Part shown: positions 1-7,771 of the stretch, in pieces
Numbering within the stretch: the first letter of the stretch is position 1
Layout of the letters: every line of letters starts with the position of its first letter
Assembly: GCF_030209835.1 (NCBI RefSeq)
Contig: NZ_JARVRF010000015.1
Span: 98,485-162,484, forward strand
Origin: Arthrobacter sp. efr-133-R2A-120
GTDB lineage: Bacteria; Actinomycetota; Actinomycetes; Actinomycetales; Micrococcaceae
Reading direction: 5' to 3'
DNA length: 64,000 nucleotides
Notes under the pieces: generated by a model
What the model saw: only the letters and a program-made list of their open reading frames with translations
Told to the model about the DNA's origin: nothing
The model's database searches: none
Translations under genes and position numbers: made by a program

Positions 1-1
1 C

Positions 2-2038
2 GTCACCGAGCAGCTCCGTTCAGGCAACCTGCATCTGGCCGGGCAGGTTTGGGCGATGAAAGGCGAAATCCACCTTTCATCCGCGGAAGTCCTGACCGAC
101 CTGGTCCGTTCCCGCCTTTCCCGGGAGAGCCCTGCCGTCCAGGAAGCGCTGGAGCTACTTGCCCTCATTCGAACGGCCCCGCTCGCCGTGCTGTTGGACG
201 TCCTCGAACCTGAAGTGGTTGCGGAGATGGAGTGGTCCGGCTATCTCCGCATCGAACCGTCCGGCTCCCGCCGGGTGGCGCTGCGCGACGAGTACATGGG
301 TGAGGTCATTCGAGGCTGGATGGACTTGCCACGGCGGAATGAACTGCGCCGGCTTGCCGCCGGGGTGATTGGCAGCATTTCCCGGGACCTGGATGCGGAG
401 GCCCTCCTGGGCTTTGCTTCTTCGACGCTAAACGTCCGCGAAACCCTTGAACCCGGGGTGGCCTTGGCGGCTGCGACGGCAGCGAACAGGCAATTCGATC
501 CTTGGTTCGCCTTGGAATGCGCCCGGCAGATCGGGCGCGAGGACAAGGAATGGGTGGCTGCGGCCCAGCAACGCTGCGTTTCCCACGTCATTCTGGCCGA
601 ACACGAGGCTGCGGTGGCCGCTTTGAAGGATGTGACTCCCGAGCAGCTCCGGCGGCTCCCGGCGTTCGACTATGCGGACTACGTCCAGGAGCTCTGCAGT
701 GCGCTGTTGTGGATTCCAGGCGGGCACCTCCAGATACCAGACCTCATCGCCCAGGCCCAGGAGGATCTTTCCCGCCGATCGCAGGAAGTCGGAGCGGATG
801 CCACGGAAATTGAACGGGCCTGCGGGATGCTCAGGCTTGCGAGTTTCGAGCTCCAGGTCCATCAGGGCGAGTATGCCGAAGTTGCCGAGGCCTTGGAGCA
901 GGAGTACCGGGATGGCAATGATCTTCAACAAAGGTTGAGCTGCGGGAGCCTGCTGACCATGGCATGGGCGGTGCTTGGGCGGGAAATGGAAGCCATCGAG
1001 CTGGCGCGCGAGTTGAAGCACAAGATACAGCGCGCAAAGGCGCGGCCGCGCTTGCACAACTGGTTGTCCGAAGGCTTGTTTGCCGCACTCCTCTGCAGCG
1101 GACAGTGGGAAGAACTAGCCCGGATGCTGACGGCGACCCTCGATCAGCAACCAAAGAACATCCACTACCTTGGCGGAGCCGCCGAACTTGCCTTGGGCGT
1201 TTCCTACACCTATGCGGGACGGGCCGCAGTGGCGATCGACACCCTGCTGGGGGCCCAGGCGCAACTGGAGATCAGGCGCAACTACTATGGACCCGCGCTG
1301 GCCTACTCGGCGCTTGCCTTTGCCTATGCGCAGGCCGGCGACGTGAAGGAATCCCGGACGTTTCTCGAACTGGCGGAAAAGGGACAAGGGGAGACAGCAT
1401 GGTTCCCCGCATGGATGGCCGAATTCTGCGTCAAGATGGCACGACGCTGGTTGAAGGATCCCGGGGCGAAGCAAAGCCTCATCGAGTCGGCCAACCGGGA
1501 CTTGGCGAAAGGACGGATCACCACGGCATCCATCAGCCTCTTCGGCGCCACCGTCCACGGTACCGAGGAGGAGTTGCTGCTCCTGGAGCAGGTCTCCTCC
1601 CGCCGCCAAGGCAAGATGGCCGCAGTGAACCGGATGGTGGCCGAGGGAAGCCGCAAGAAGGACCCGAAGACCCTGCTTCTTGCCGCTTCAGTTGCCCAGG
1701 AACTGAAGTTGGACGCGGTGGAGTCGCGCTGTGCCGTCCTGGCCCTGGACATCGCCCGGGAAGCCGGCGATTCGGCGTCCGCCAGGCTTGCCCAGCAACG
1801 GCTGGACCGCCTGGTCGGCACCGTGCCTGTATTGCCCCTGACACCGCATACTTTCGGACCCGAACTGACGGAAAGGGAGCGTCAGGTTGCAAAGATGGCC
1901 AGTCAAGGGTTGAGTAACAAAGAGGTAGCCAACCAGTTGCAAGTTTCCGTCCGCACAGTCGAAGGCCACCTGTACCAAATCTTCACGAAAATGGGAATCT
2001 CATCGAGGAGCGAGCTTGAAGGAACCGCGCAGTCATGA
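2..2038 (+). CDS. LuxR/LAL-type transcriptional regulator, 5' end outside window
   Basis: Large regulator with a TPR-like helical middle and a C-terminal LuxR (GerE) helix-turn-helix in the last ~60 residues; the recognition-helix stretch reads VSVRTVEGHLYQIF. The frame is open to base 2, and the residues before the first ATG (base 56) align with the region just after the ATPase domain in the three following paralogues. The gene is therefore truncated by the window edge rather than starting at 56, and 678 codons are visible. It is the first of four tandem paralogues. The next gene starts inside it (overlap 2016-2038), so the pair is probably translationally coupled. The architecture suggests an ATP-dependent, ligand-sensing DNA-binding activator of the LAL/MalT class. 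Ligand and targets are unknown; the shared palindromic promoter boxes downstream are candidate targets. Confidence 0.9.
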   Translation, partial: VTEQLRSGNLHLAGQVWAMKGEIHLSSAEVLTDLVRSRLSRESPAVQEALELLALIRTAPLAVLLDVLEPEVVAEMEWSGYLRIEPSGSRRVALRDEYMGEVIRGWMDLPRRNELRRLAAGVIGSISRDLDAEALLGFASSTLNVRETLEPGVALAAATAANRQFDPWFALECARQIGREDKEWVAAAQQRCVSHVILAEHEAAVAALKDVTPEQLRRLPAFDYADYVQELCSALLWIPGGHLQIPDLIAQAQEDLSRRSQEVGADATEIERACGMLRLASFELQVHQGEYAEVAEALEQEYRDGNDLQQRLSCGSLLTMAWAVLGREMEAIELARELKHKIQRAKARPRLHNWLSEGLFAALLCSGQWEELARMLTATLDQQPKNIHYLGGAAELALGVSYTYAGRAAVAIDTLLGAQAQLEIRRNYYGPALAYSALAFAYAQAGDVKESRTFLELAEKGQGETAWFPAWMAEFCVKMARRWLKDPGAKQSLIESANRDLAKGRITTASISLFGATVHGTEEELLLLEQVSSRRQGKMAAVNRMVAEGSRKKDPKTLLLAASVAQELKLDAVESRCAVLALDIAREAGDSASARLAQQRLDRLVGTVPVLPLTPHTFGPELTERERQVAKMASQGLSNKEVANQLQVSVRTVEGHLYQIFTKMGISSRSELEGTAQS

Positions 2039-4775
2039 CAACGCTGCGGCGGTGCATGGTCATGTCGGAGAAAGCGGTACGAGGCCGGCTGAACCGTGGC
2101 TCGACTATGGGCATTTGCTTCCCGGAATTACCGCTGCAGTGCGTGCCGACGATTGTTCGGCCGTCTTCATCGTGGGCGATTCCGGTCTCGGCGCGTCATC
2201 TCTCCTGGCACAGCTGGGCAGTGTCTTCGGCGGGGACCTTGCGGTAGTCCCGATTCACGGGAGTCCTTCACTGACCGCTGTCCCATATGGGGTACTCGCT
2301 CCGTTTCTTGCCCATCTTTCGCTTGCCGACATATCCTCCCGGGTCGCTGTGCTCCGCTCACTTTGGGATCACCTCGAAAGCATCCGCGTAGGTACCGGGC
2401 CGGCTTTGCTGCTGGTCGACGACGCGCACTACCTGGACGATGCCACGTGCGCGATGCTGACGGAGCTTGTCCAGGCGGGTTGGGCCAAAATCGTGGCCGC
2501 ATGCGTTCCGCGGCCGGGAGTTCCCGGGCCGCTCTTGCGCTTGTGGCACGAGGGAACTGCCGAGTGGTTTGACCTGGAGCCCCTGACGGCAGAGCAAGGC
2601 CACGAATTGTGCGAGGCATTGCTGGGCGGAATCGTCCTGAACAGCACGAGCCATGGGTTCTGGACAGAGGCAGGGGGCAACACCCTTCTGCTCAAGACCC
2701 TTGTCCGCGAAGCCGAGAGCTCGGGGACCCTCGTCCAGAGGCACGGTGTGTGGCTCAAAACGGCTGCAGCACCGGTCCACACGGTGAAGCTCGAGGCGGT
2801 TGTCAAACTTCAGCTGATGCGCATTTCGGCCGCTGGCAGGGAAGCCTTGAGCTTGATTGCATTGGCGGAGCCGGTGGACGAGACCCTGATTAGCGTTGTG
2901 GCCGGAGAATCGGCCGTCCAGGAGTTGGTGGACCAGCATTTGATCAAGCCCGGAGGCAATGGGTTGCCAACCCTGCGGCTCGTCAATCCGGTCTACGGCG
3001 AGGTGCTTCGTAGCATCGTCCCGGCCGCACAGAGCCTCCAACTGCATCGGCAGCTGATCTCACGGATGGATGTTCTGGAGGACAATCCGGATTCCTTGCT
3101 GCGGATGGTGACATGGTCTCTTGACTGCGGAGCGGACGTGCCCGACCGTCTCTTGATCCGGGCCGCGGTCCTTTCGGCAAGGCTCCTGCAGAGCGAGACG
3201 GCGCTGCGCATGGCGGCTGCGGTGCGGGACGCGCAGTGGCAATCGATTGCCCAGGCGGTTATGGCCCGCTCCTACTTCAATCTTGGCCGCCGGGAGGAGG
3301 CCGCGGCAGTCCTGGCCCAGGAAACAGTGGATACCGACGCCGGGCCGTCCCACGTAGTATCCGGCAGCCTCCTTCGCGCCGCTACGCGTGCCGCCGTCGG
3401 GCAGCCTGCTTCCTTGATCCGGTCAGAAGCCGAGGTCCTCCGCGAGTGGGGAGAACAGCAGCCAGGCCTGCAGGGCCAGCGGACGCCGGCGGCGAAAGCC
3501 GCAGTGCCGCTCGCAGCCGCCCTCATCGGGCTGCTTGCCGGCTCCGTGGACGGCGACTACGAGAGGATGGGCCCTGAACTGGAGCGCGTGCTTCTTCAGT
3601 CGGGAACCGTGGAAGGTTCCTCGGCGCCGCTATTCAGGGCCTTGGCGCTGGCCCTGAAGGCAGAGATGTTCTGCGCTCTCGGCTTGGGACGCCAGGCAAA
3701 GCTGCTGGTGCTGGAGGCCGCCGCCCTCGCGCAGCCCCAGGAGAACGACGTCTTCTTCGTCCCTGAGTTCATCTCTGCGCGCCTCGTCATTTGCGCGTTG
3801 GCTGTAGGTGACTGGGCCGACGCACAAAAGCTGCTCGACAGGTACTACGAATCGTCCGGCGTCTCGATGGCGTCCTTCGGCGGGGCGGCCTACGTGGTGG
3901 CCGGGTACATTGACATCAGGCAGGGAAAATCCGCCGACGCCTTGCCGTTGCTGACTGCGGGACTTGAAGCCCTGAGGGACAGCGACCCGCAGAATCTCTT
4001 CGGGCTGTGTGCTGCCATGGCTTTCTATGCCGCAGCGGGCGCAGGATTGCCTGAAGCCGAACGGTTCCGGGCGGACTACAAGTCCTGGGGACAACACAGC
4101 ACCCACCTTCTCGCGGCACAGGCAAGCAGCTTTTTCGAGGCCGCAGTTGAACTCCTCAACGCTGACGGCTCCGGAGTGGAGGCGTTGCACCTCAACGCGG
4201 ACAACGCAGCGAAGGAAAACGCCACCTACCTTGAACTTCATGCCCTGGAGCTTGCGCTTGGCCTGGGAGACACCAGCAGGCTGGACCGGTTTTGTGAAAC
4301 CGCGGCCGCAACGGAGGGCGAATGGGCGCATGCGCTCGCTGAATACGGGCTCGCGCTCAAATTCGGAGGGGCCGCCCGGTATCTGTCCGCAGGAGAGAAG
4401 CTGCAGGCGGCCACCGCCTACCACCTGGCCGCGAAGGCTTATGGTTTGGCGCTGGGAGCAGCGGATCGCGGCCAGACCAAAGAGCTCAGCGCGGTTGCCC
4501 GCGCAGGGCTGGCCCGTTGCAACGAAGAACTCGGTCAGGGCAGCGAGGAAGCACAGAACGAGTCCGTGGTTCCGAGGCTGACCCGGAGGGAATGGGACAT
4601 CGTCAACCTCGCGGTCCAGGGCCTCAGCGACCGGCAGATTGCAGATACGCTCCTTATCTCGGTCCGGACCGTCGAAGGGCATCTCTACAGGTGCTATTCG
4701 AAGTTGGGGATCACCGGCAGGGACGAACTTGCCGGAGCTGCCGCGGTCGCACAGGGGGCGTCGGGCACAGGCTGA
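2016..4775 (+). CDS. LuxR/LAL-type regulator with degenerate Walker A
   Basis: 919 residues: N-terminal AAA ATPase-like domain (about 30-250), long alpha-helical TPR-like region, and a C-terminal LuxR HTH (about 855-910, core SVRTVEGHLYRCYSKLG). The start is TTG at 2016, chosen because GAGGAG at 2005-2010 lies five bases upstream; the next in-frame candidate, GTG at 2052, has no ribosome binding site. The Walker A loop reads GDSGLGASS, so the invariant lysine is alanine, while Walker B (LLLVDDAH) is intact. ATP binding or hydrolysis may be impaired, so this could be a structural or inhibitory partner of the neighbouring regulators. It overlaps the previous gene by 23 bases. The following gene has its own promoter. 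Confidence 0.92.
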   Translation: MKEPRSHDNAAAVHGHVGESGTRPAEPWLDYGHLLPGITAAVRADDCSAVFIVGDSGLGASSLLAQLGSVFGGDLAVVPIHGSPSLTAVPYGVLAPFLAHLSLADISSRVAVLRSLWDHLESIRVGTGPALLLVDDAHYLDDATCAMLTELVQAGWAKIVAACVPRPGVPGPLLRLWHEGTAEWFDLEPLTAEQGHELCEALLGGIVLNSTSHGFWTEAGGNTLLLKTLVREAESSGTLVQRHGVWLKTAAAPVHTVKLEAVVKLQLMRISAAGREALSLIALAEPVDETLISVVAGESAVQELVDQHLIKPGGNGLPTLRLVNPVYGEVLRSIVPAAQSLQLHRQLISRMDVLEDNPDSLLRMVTWSLDCGADVPDRLLIRAAVLSARLLQSETALRMAAAVRDAQWQSIAQAVMARSYFNLGRREEAAAVLAQETVDTDAGPSHVVSGSLLRAATRAAVGQPASLIRSEAEVLREWGEQQPGLQGQRTPAAKAAVPLAAALIGLLAGSVDGDYERMGPELERVLLQSGTVEGSSAPLFRALALALKAEMFCALGLGRQAKLLVLEAAALAQPQENDVFFVPEFISARLVICALAVGDWADAQKLLDRYYESSGVSMASFGGAAYVVAGYIDIRQGKSADALPLLTAGLEALRDSDPQNLFGLCAAMAFYAAAGAGLPEAERFRADYKSWGQHSTHLLAAQASSFFEAAVELLNADGSGVEALHLNADNAAKENATYLELHALELALGLGDTSRLDRFCETAAATEGEWAHALAEYGLALKFGGAARYLSAGEKLQAATAYHLAAKAYGLALGAADRGQTKELSAVARAGLARCNEELGQGSEEAQNESVVPRLTRREWDIVNLAVQGLSDRQIADTLLISVRTVEGHLYRCYSKLGITGRDELAGAAAVAQGASGTG

Positions 4776-4821
4776 AGCCGGAAACGGCCGCAGGGCAGTA
4801 GTAGTGCACTCTCGATTCGAA

Positions 4822-4957
4822 CGAGTCCCACTGCCAGCGACGAGTACCCGCAAACCGGGGCAGGGGTACTCACACCCGCATACGAGTATCCGGCCGGATG
4901 AAAGTCGAGTACTCACTACTGGTGTGGGCCTGACGGCTAGCTGGTTAATTGGGGGGT
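4822..4957 (+). promoter_or_regulatory. Promoter with cluster of GAGTA boxes upstream of third LAL gene
   Basis: The spacer holds repeated half-sites: CGAGT at 4822, CGAGTACCCG at 4841-4850, GGTACTC at 4865-4871, CGAGTATCCG at 4883-4892 and the full box CGAGTACTCACTACTGG at 4906-4922. Exactly 22 bases after the full box is a -10-like TTAATT (4945-4950), which predicts transcription from about 4957 and centres the box at -43. Four other promoters in the window share this geometry. Multiple boxes beside a regulator gene suggest autoregulation, which is inference. Confidence 0.6.
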
Positions 4958-4987
4958 GTCACCACTCGATCACTGGGGGTCTCGCTC

Positions 4988-7771
4988 ATGTTGACAGCAG
5001 GCAGTGCATCTACGGTCCATGCCGTTCGGTCCGGGGGATCCCGGTACCAGGCATTCGACGCATCCTCGGCTTCATCCGCACCTGACGGAACCGAGGGCAA
5101 GCCGGCGATTTCGACGGCCTGGCCGCCGATTGGACCTAGAGCCGCTGTTGAGGACATCGCCCTTGCGTTGGCAGCATCCAAAGGCGGGGTGCTCGTCACG
5201 GGTCCGTCGGGCAGCGGCAAGAGCTACTTGACTACTCGGGCGGTCAACGAACTACGCGGAAACTCATTCGTCGTCGTCATCCGCGGCAGCGCAGCATTGG
5301 CGAGATCACCTTACGGCGCCCTCAATATCCTTTTGAGCGATCTTGACCCCGGATACCTGGCCCATCCCGTCCTGGTGCTGTCGGCGCTCACCAACTTGCT
5401 CCGTGAACGCGCCGAGGGAAAGCCGGTGTACCTGGTTATTGAAAACGCGGCCGAGCTTGACGAGTTGGCGGCCATGACAGTGGCCCAACTCGCGAGGAAC
5501 GGCACCGCGCAGCTTGTCCTCACCTGCACGGACCCGCAGCGGCTCTGCGGCGAGATCACACGGCTTTGCGGCGATGGGTTCTTGCACCGGATTGACCTCA
5601 AACCACTGACTTTCCAGGAATCGCATGCCTGGCTCGAGGCCGGGCTGGGGGCACAAGTCTCTCCTTCCGGTGCCCATGCCCTGTGGACCGCCAGCGGGGG
5701 AAACCCGCACTACCTCAAGATGCTCGCGGCGGAGCTCGCCGAATCCGGTTCGCTTCTGAAAAGCGATGGTGTCTGGGTCCTGACATCCCGGAACGAACTG
5801 CACGGCAGGGCAATCACCGATCTCATCACCACGCGGCTTGGGCGGATGGGCGGCGGTGAGCGCAAAGTCCTGGAGATCCTTTCACTGGCCAGGGCGGTGC
5901 CCCTGGAATCCCTGCTGGCGCTCGCTTCGGCGGACGATGTGGATTCCCTTGAGAAAAGGAGCGTCCTCGTCGTCGACGATTCGCTGCCCAGGATGGCCCG
6001 CCTCCAAAGCCAGCTCGTGGGAGACGTGGTCCGGGCGAACGTTCCCCCCGGCCGTAGCAACGAACTACGGGGCCTGCTCCTTGAGTCGATGGATCCGGGC
6101 CTCGGCCAACGCTCCATGCTGCTGTCCATGGCCTCTTGGGCATTGGACTGCGGAGCCAAGCTGGGAAGGGAAGAAGCGCTTGAAGCTGCTGCAGTGGCGA
6201 ATCGGCAACTTGATGCGCGGCTGGCCCTGCGCCTGGTCCGGTCCATTCCAGGCCACTCCACGGTGCCCGGGGCAGTAGCCGAGGAAGCCCGTGCGTTGAT
6301 GACGCTGGGGGATGCCGCCGGGGCCCGGGACGTGCTGAGGCAACACCAGGACGGATCCGGCGATGAAGCCAGCCTTGCCGAATGGGTCCGGCTCAAGCTG
6401 GCCGAGGCCTCGGTCCTTCTGGCCCTTCCCGAAACCACGGCGCAAGCTTGCGAGACGCTGGCACACGTCCGCCGGCGGCTGGAAGACGAAACGATCACGG
6501 CGGGTGAAGGTCAGGACATCGCCACGCTTCGGGAGCAACTTGTCCTGGCCGAATCGCAGGCCGCCAGCTATTCGGGTTCCTACGCTGAGATGGCAGCAAG
6601 GCTGGAAGAGGTACTTCAAGATTTTGAATCGCACGGCACGGAGTTCCGCCTCCTCGCCGGAAGCTGGCTGTGCGAGGCATGGGCCCTGACGGGACGGCAA
6701 TCCGAGGCGGCGGACATGGCAGAACAGCTGACGGCTGACTGCCATGACCCCGCTGTTTCGGTCGCCGCGGCCCGGCGCGCCACATCGCGGCTGCGGTTCG
6801 CCTTCGTGCTTGCCGGACGGTGGGACAAAGAGGCGGAAATGGTCCAGCCAGGCGATGAGCTCTTGGTCTCCGCGGCCGAGGTATTGCCCACGGCCATCGA
6901 TCTTCCCAAAGCGATCTTCCGGTGCCTTCAGGGACGGGGCCAAGACGGCTTGGAGGCGCTCATTCCGGTGATTAGCCAGCTGCGGGTCCAGGACAATGAA
7001 GGCATGCTGGATGTCGCCTGCACGGCAGCGGCCTACGCCTCGGCCTTGCAAGGCGAGCACGAGCAGGCCCTGCGCTACCTGAAGGAAGCGTCCACCCAGC
7101 TGCGCCGGCCGACGTGGCGGAAGGAGCGGACGAAGAGGTATCTCGCGGCGTTGGCCCGGGATCGGATCAACGGCCCGGAGGCCGCCATCGAGGAGCTCCT
7201 CCGCTTGGCCGACGCCGACCGGGACGAGGGCGCCCCGGGTCACGAGATCTTTTGCCTCAGTTCGGCCGTCCGGCTTGGCGCGGTCGCAGCTGCTCCACGG
7301 CTGTTGGACTCGGCCCTCCGCTGCCAGGGACGATTCGCTGAACTGTGCGTTGCGTACGCACGGGCGACGATATCCGGTAGCGCCGAGCTTCTTCTCGAGG
7401 CAGCACGGTTGGCCGAAGACATGCAGAACGACAGGTTCGCCTTCGATATCGCCGAGACCGTGTTGCACCTGGACCAGGTTCAGCTGGACAAGACGGTCCT
7501 CAGGAAGGCGCGGCAACTCGCGGAGACGTGCAGGCAGCGCCTGCGCACACCGCAAAGCGGTAACCAAGAGGGACTGAAGTTGACTTCCCGCGAGTTGGAG
7601 ATCGCCAAGTTGGCGGCGAACCGGGAGAGCAACAAAAGTATTGCCGCGAAGCTCCATGTTTCAGTACGCACGGTGGAGGGGCATCTCTACCAGATCTTCG
7701 GCAAGCTGAAAATCGTGGAACGCTCCGAGCTGAGCTTCGCCCTTGGCAACGTCGAAGGTGGTGCGAAATGA
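4988..7771 (+). CDS. LuxR/LAL-type regulator, intact Walker A
   Basis: 927 residues from ATG at 4988. A TTG at 4949 is in frame but lies in the predicted -10 region, whereas 4988 follows a GGGGGT stretch by eight bases, so 4988 is preferred. The N-terminal ATPase domain has a canonical Walker A (GPSGSGKS), but the Walker B position reads VYLVIENA, without the usual Asp-Asp/Glu. A TPR-like middle region follows, then a C-terminal LuxR HTH (core VSVRTVEGHLYQIFGKL). It overlaps the next regulator by ATGA, so the two are translationally coupled. It sits behind a cluster of GAGTA operator-like boxes and GGTCTC directly before the start, both shared with other promoters of the region. Confidence 0.9.
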   Translation: MLTAGSASTVHAVRSGGSRYQAFDASSASSAPDGTEGKPAISTAWPPIGPRAAVEDIALALAASKGGVLVTGPSGSGKSYLTTRAVNELRGNSFVVVIRGSAALARSPYGALNILLSDLDPGYLAHPVLVLSALTNLLRERAEGKPVYLVIENAAELDELAAMTVAQLARNGTAQLVLTCTDPQRLCGEITRLCGDGFLHRIDLKPLTFQESHAWLEAGLGAQVSPSGAHALWTASGGNPHYLKMLAAELAESGSLLKSDGVWVLTSRNELHGRAITDLITTRLGRMGGGERKVLEILSLARAVPLESLLALASADDVDSLEKRSVLVVDDSLPRMARLQSQLVGDVVRANVPPGRSNELRGLLLESMDPGLGQRSMLLSMASWALDCGAKLGREEALEAAAVANRQLDARLALRLVRSIPGHSTVPGAVAEEARALMTLGDAAGARDVLRQHQDGSGDEASLAEWVRLKLAEASVLLALPETTAQACETLAHVRRRLEDETITAGEGQDIATLREQLVLAESQAASYSGSYAEMAARLEEVLQDFESHGTEFRLLAGSWLCEAWALTGRQSEAADMAEQLTADCHDPAVSVAAARRATSRLRFAFVLAGRWDKEAEMVQPGDELLVSAAEVLPTAIDLPKAIFRCLQGRGQDGLEALIPVISQLRVQDNEGMLDVACTAAAYASALQGEHEQALRYLKEASTQLRRPTWRKERTKRYLAALARDRINGPEAAIEELLRLADADRDEGAPGHEIFCLSSAVRLGAVAAAPRLLDSALRCQGRFAELCVAYARATISGSAELLLEAARLAEDMQNDRFAFDIAETVLHLDQVQLDKTVLRKARQLAETCRQRLRTPQSGNQEGLKLTSRELEIAKLAANRESNKSIAAKLHVSVRTVEGHLYQIFGKLKIVERSELSFALGNVEGGAK

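Noticed and set aside
3630..4916. 428-codon open frame on the minus strand
   Set aside because: Opposite the second LAL regulator and its downstream promoter; no domain recognisable.
6065..7657. 530-codon open frame on the minus strand
   Set aside because: Lies wholly opposite the third LAL regulator, which has clear ATPase and HTH motifs.
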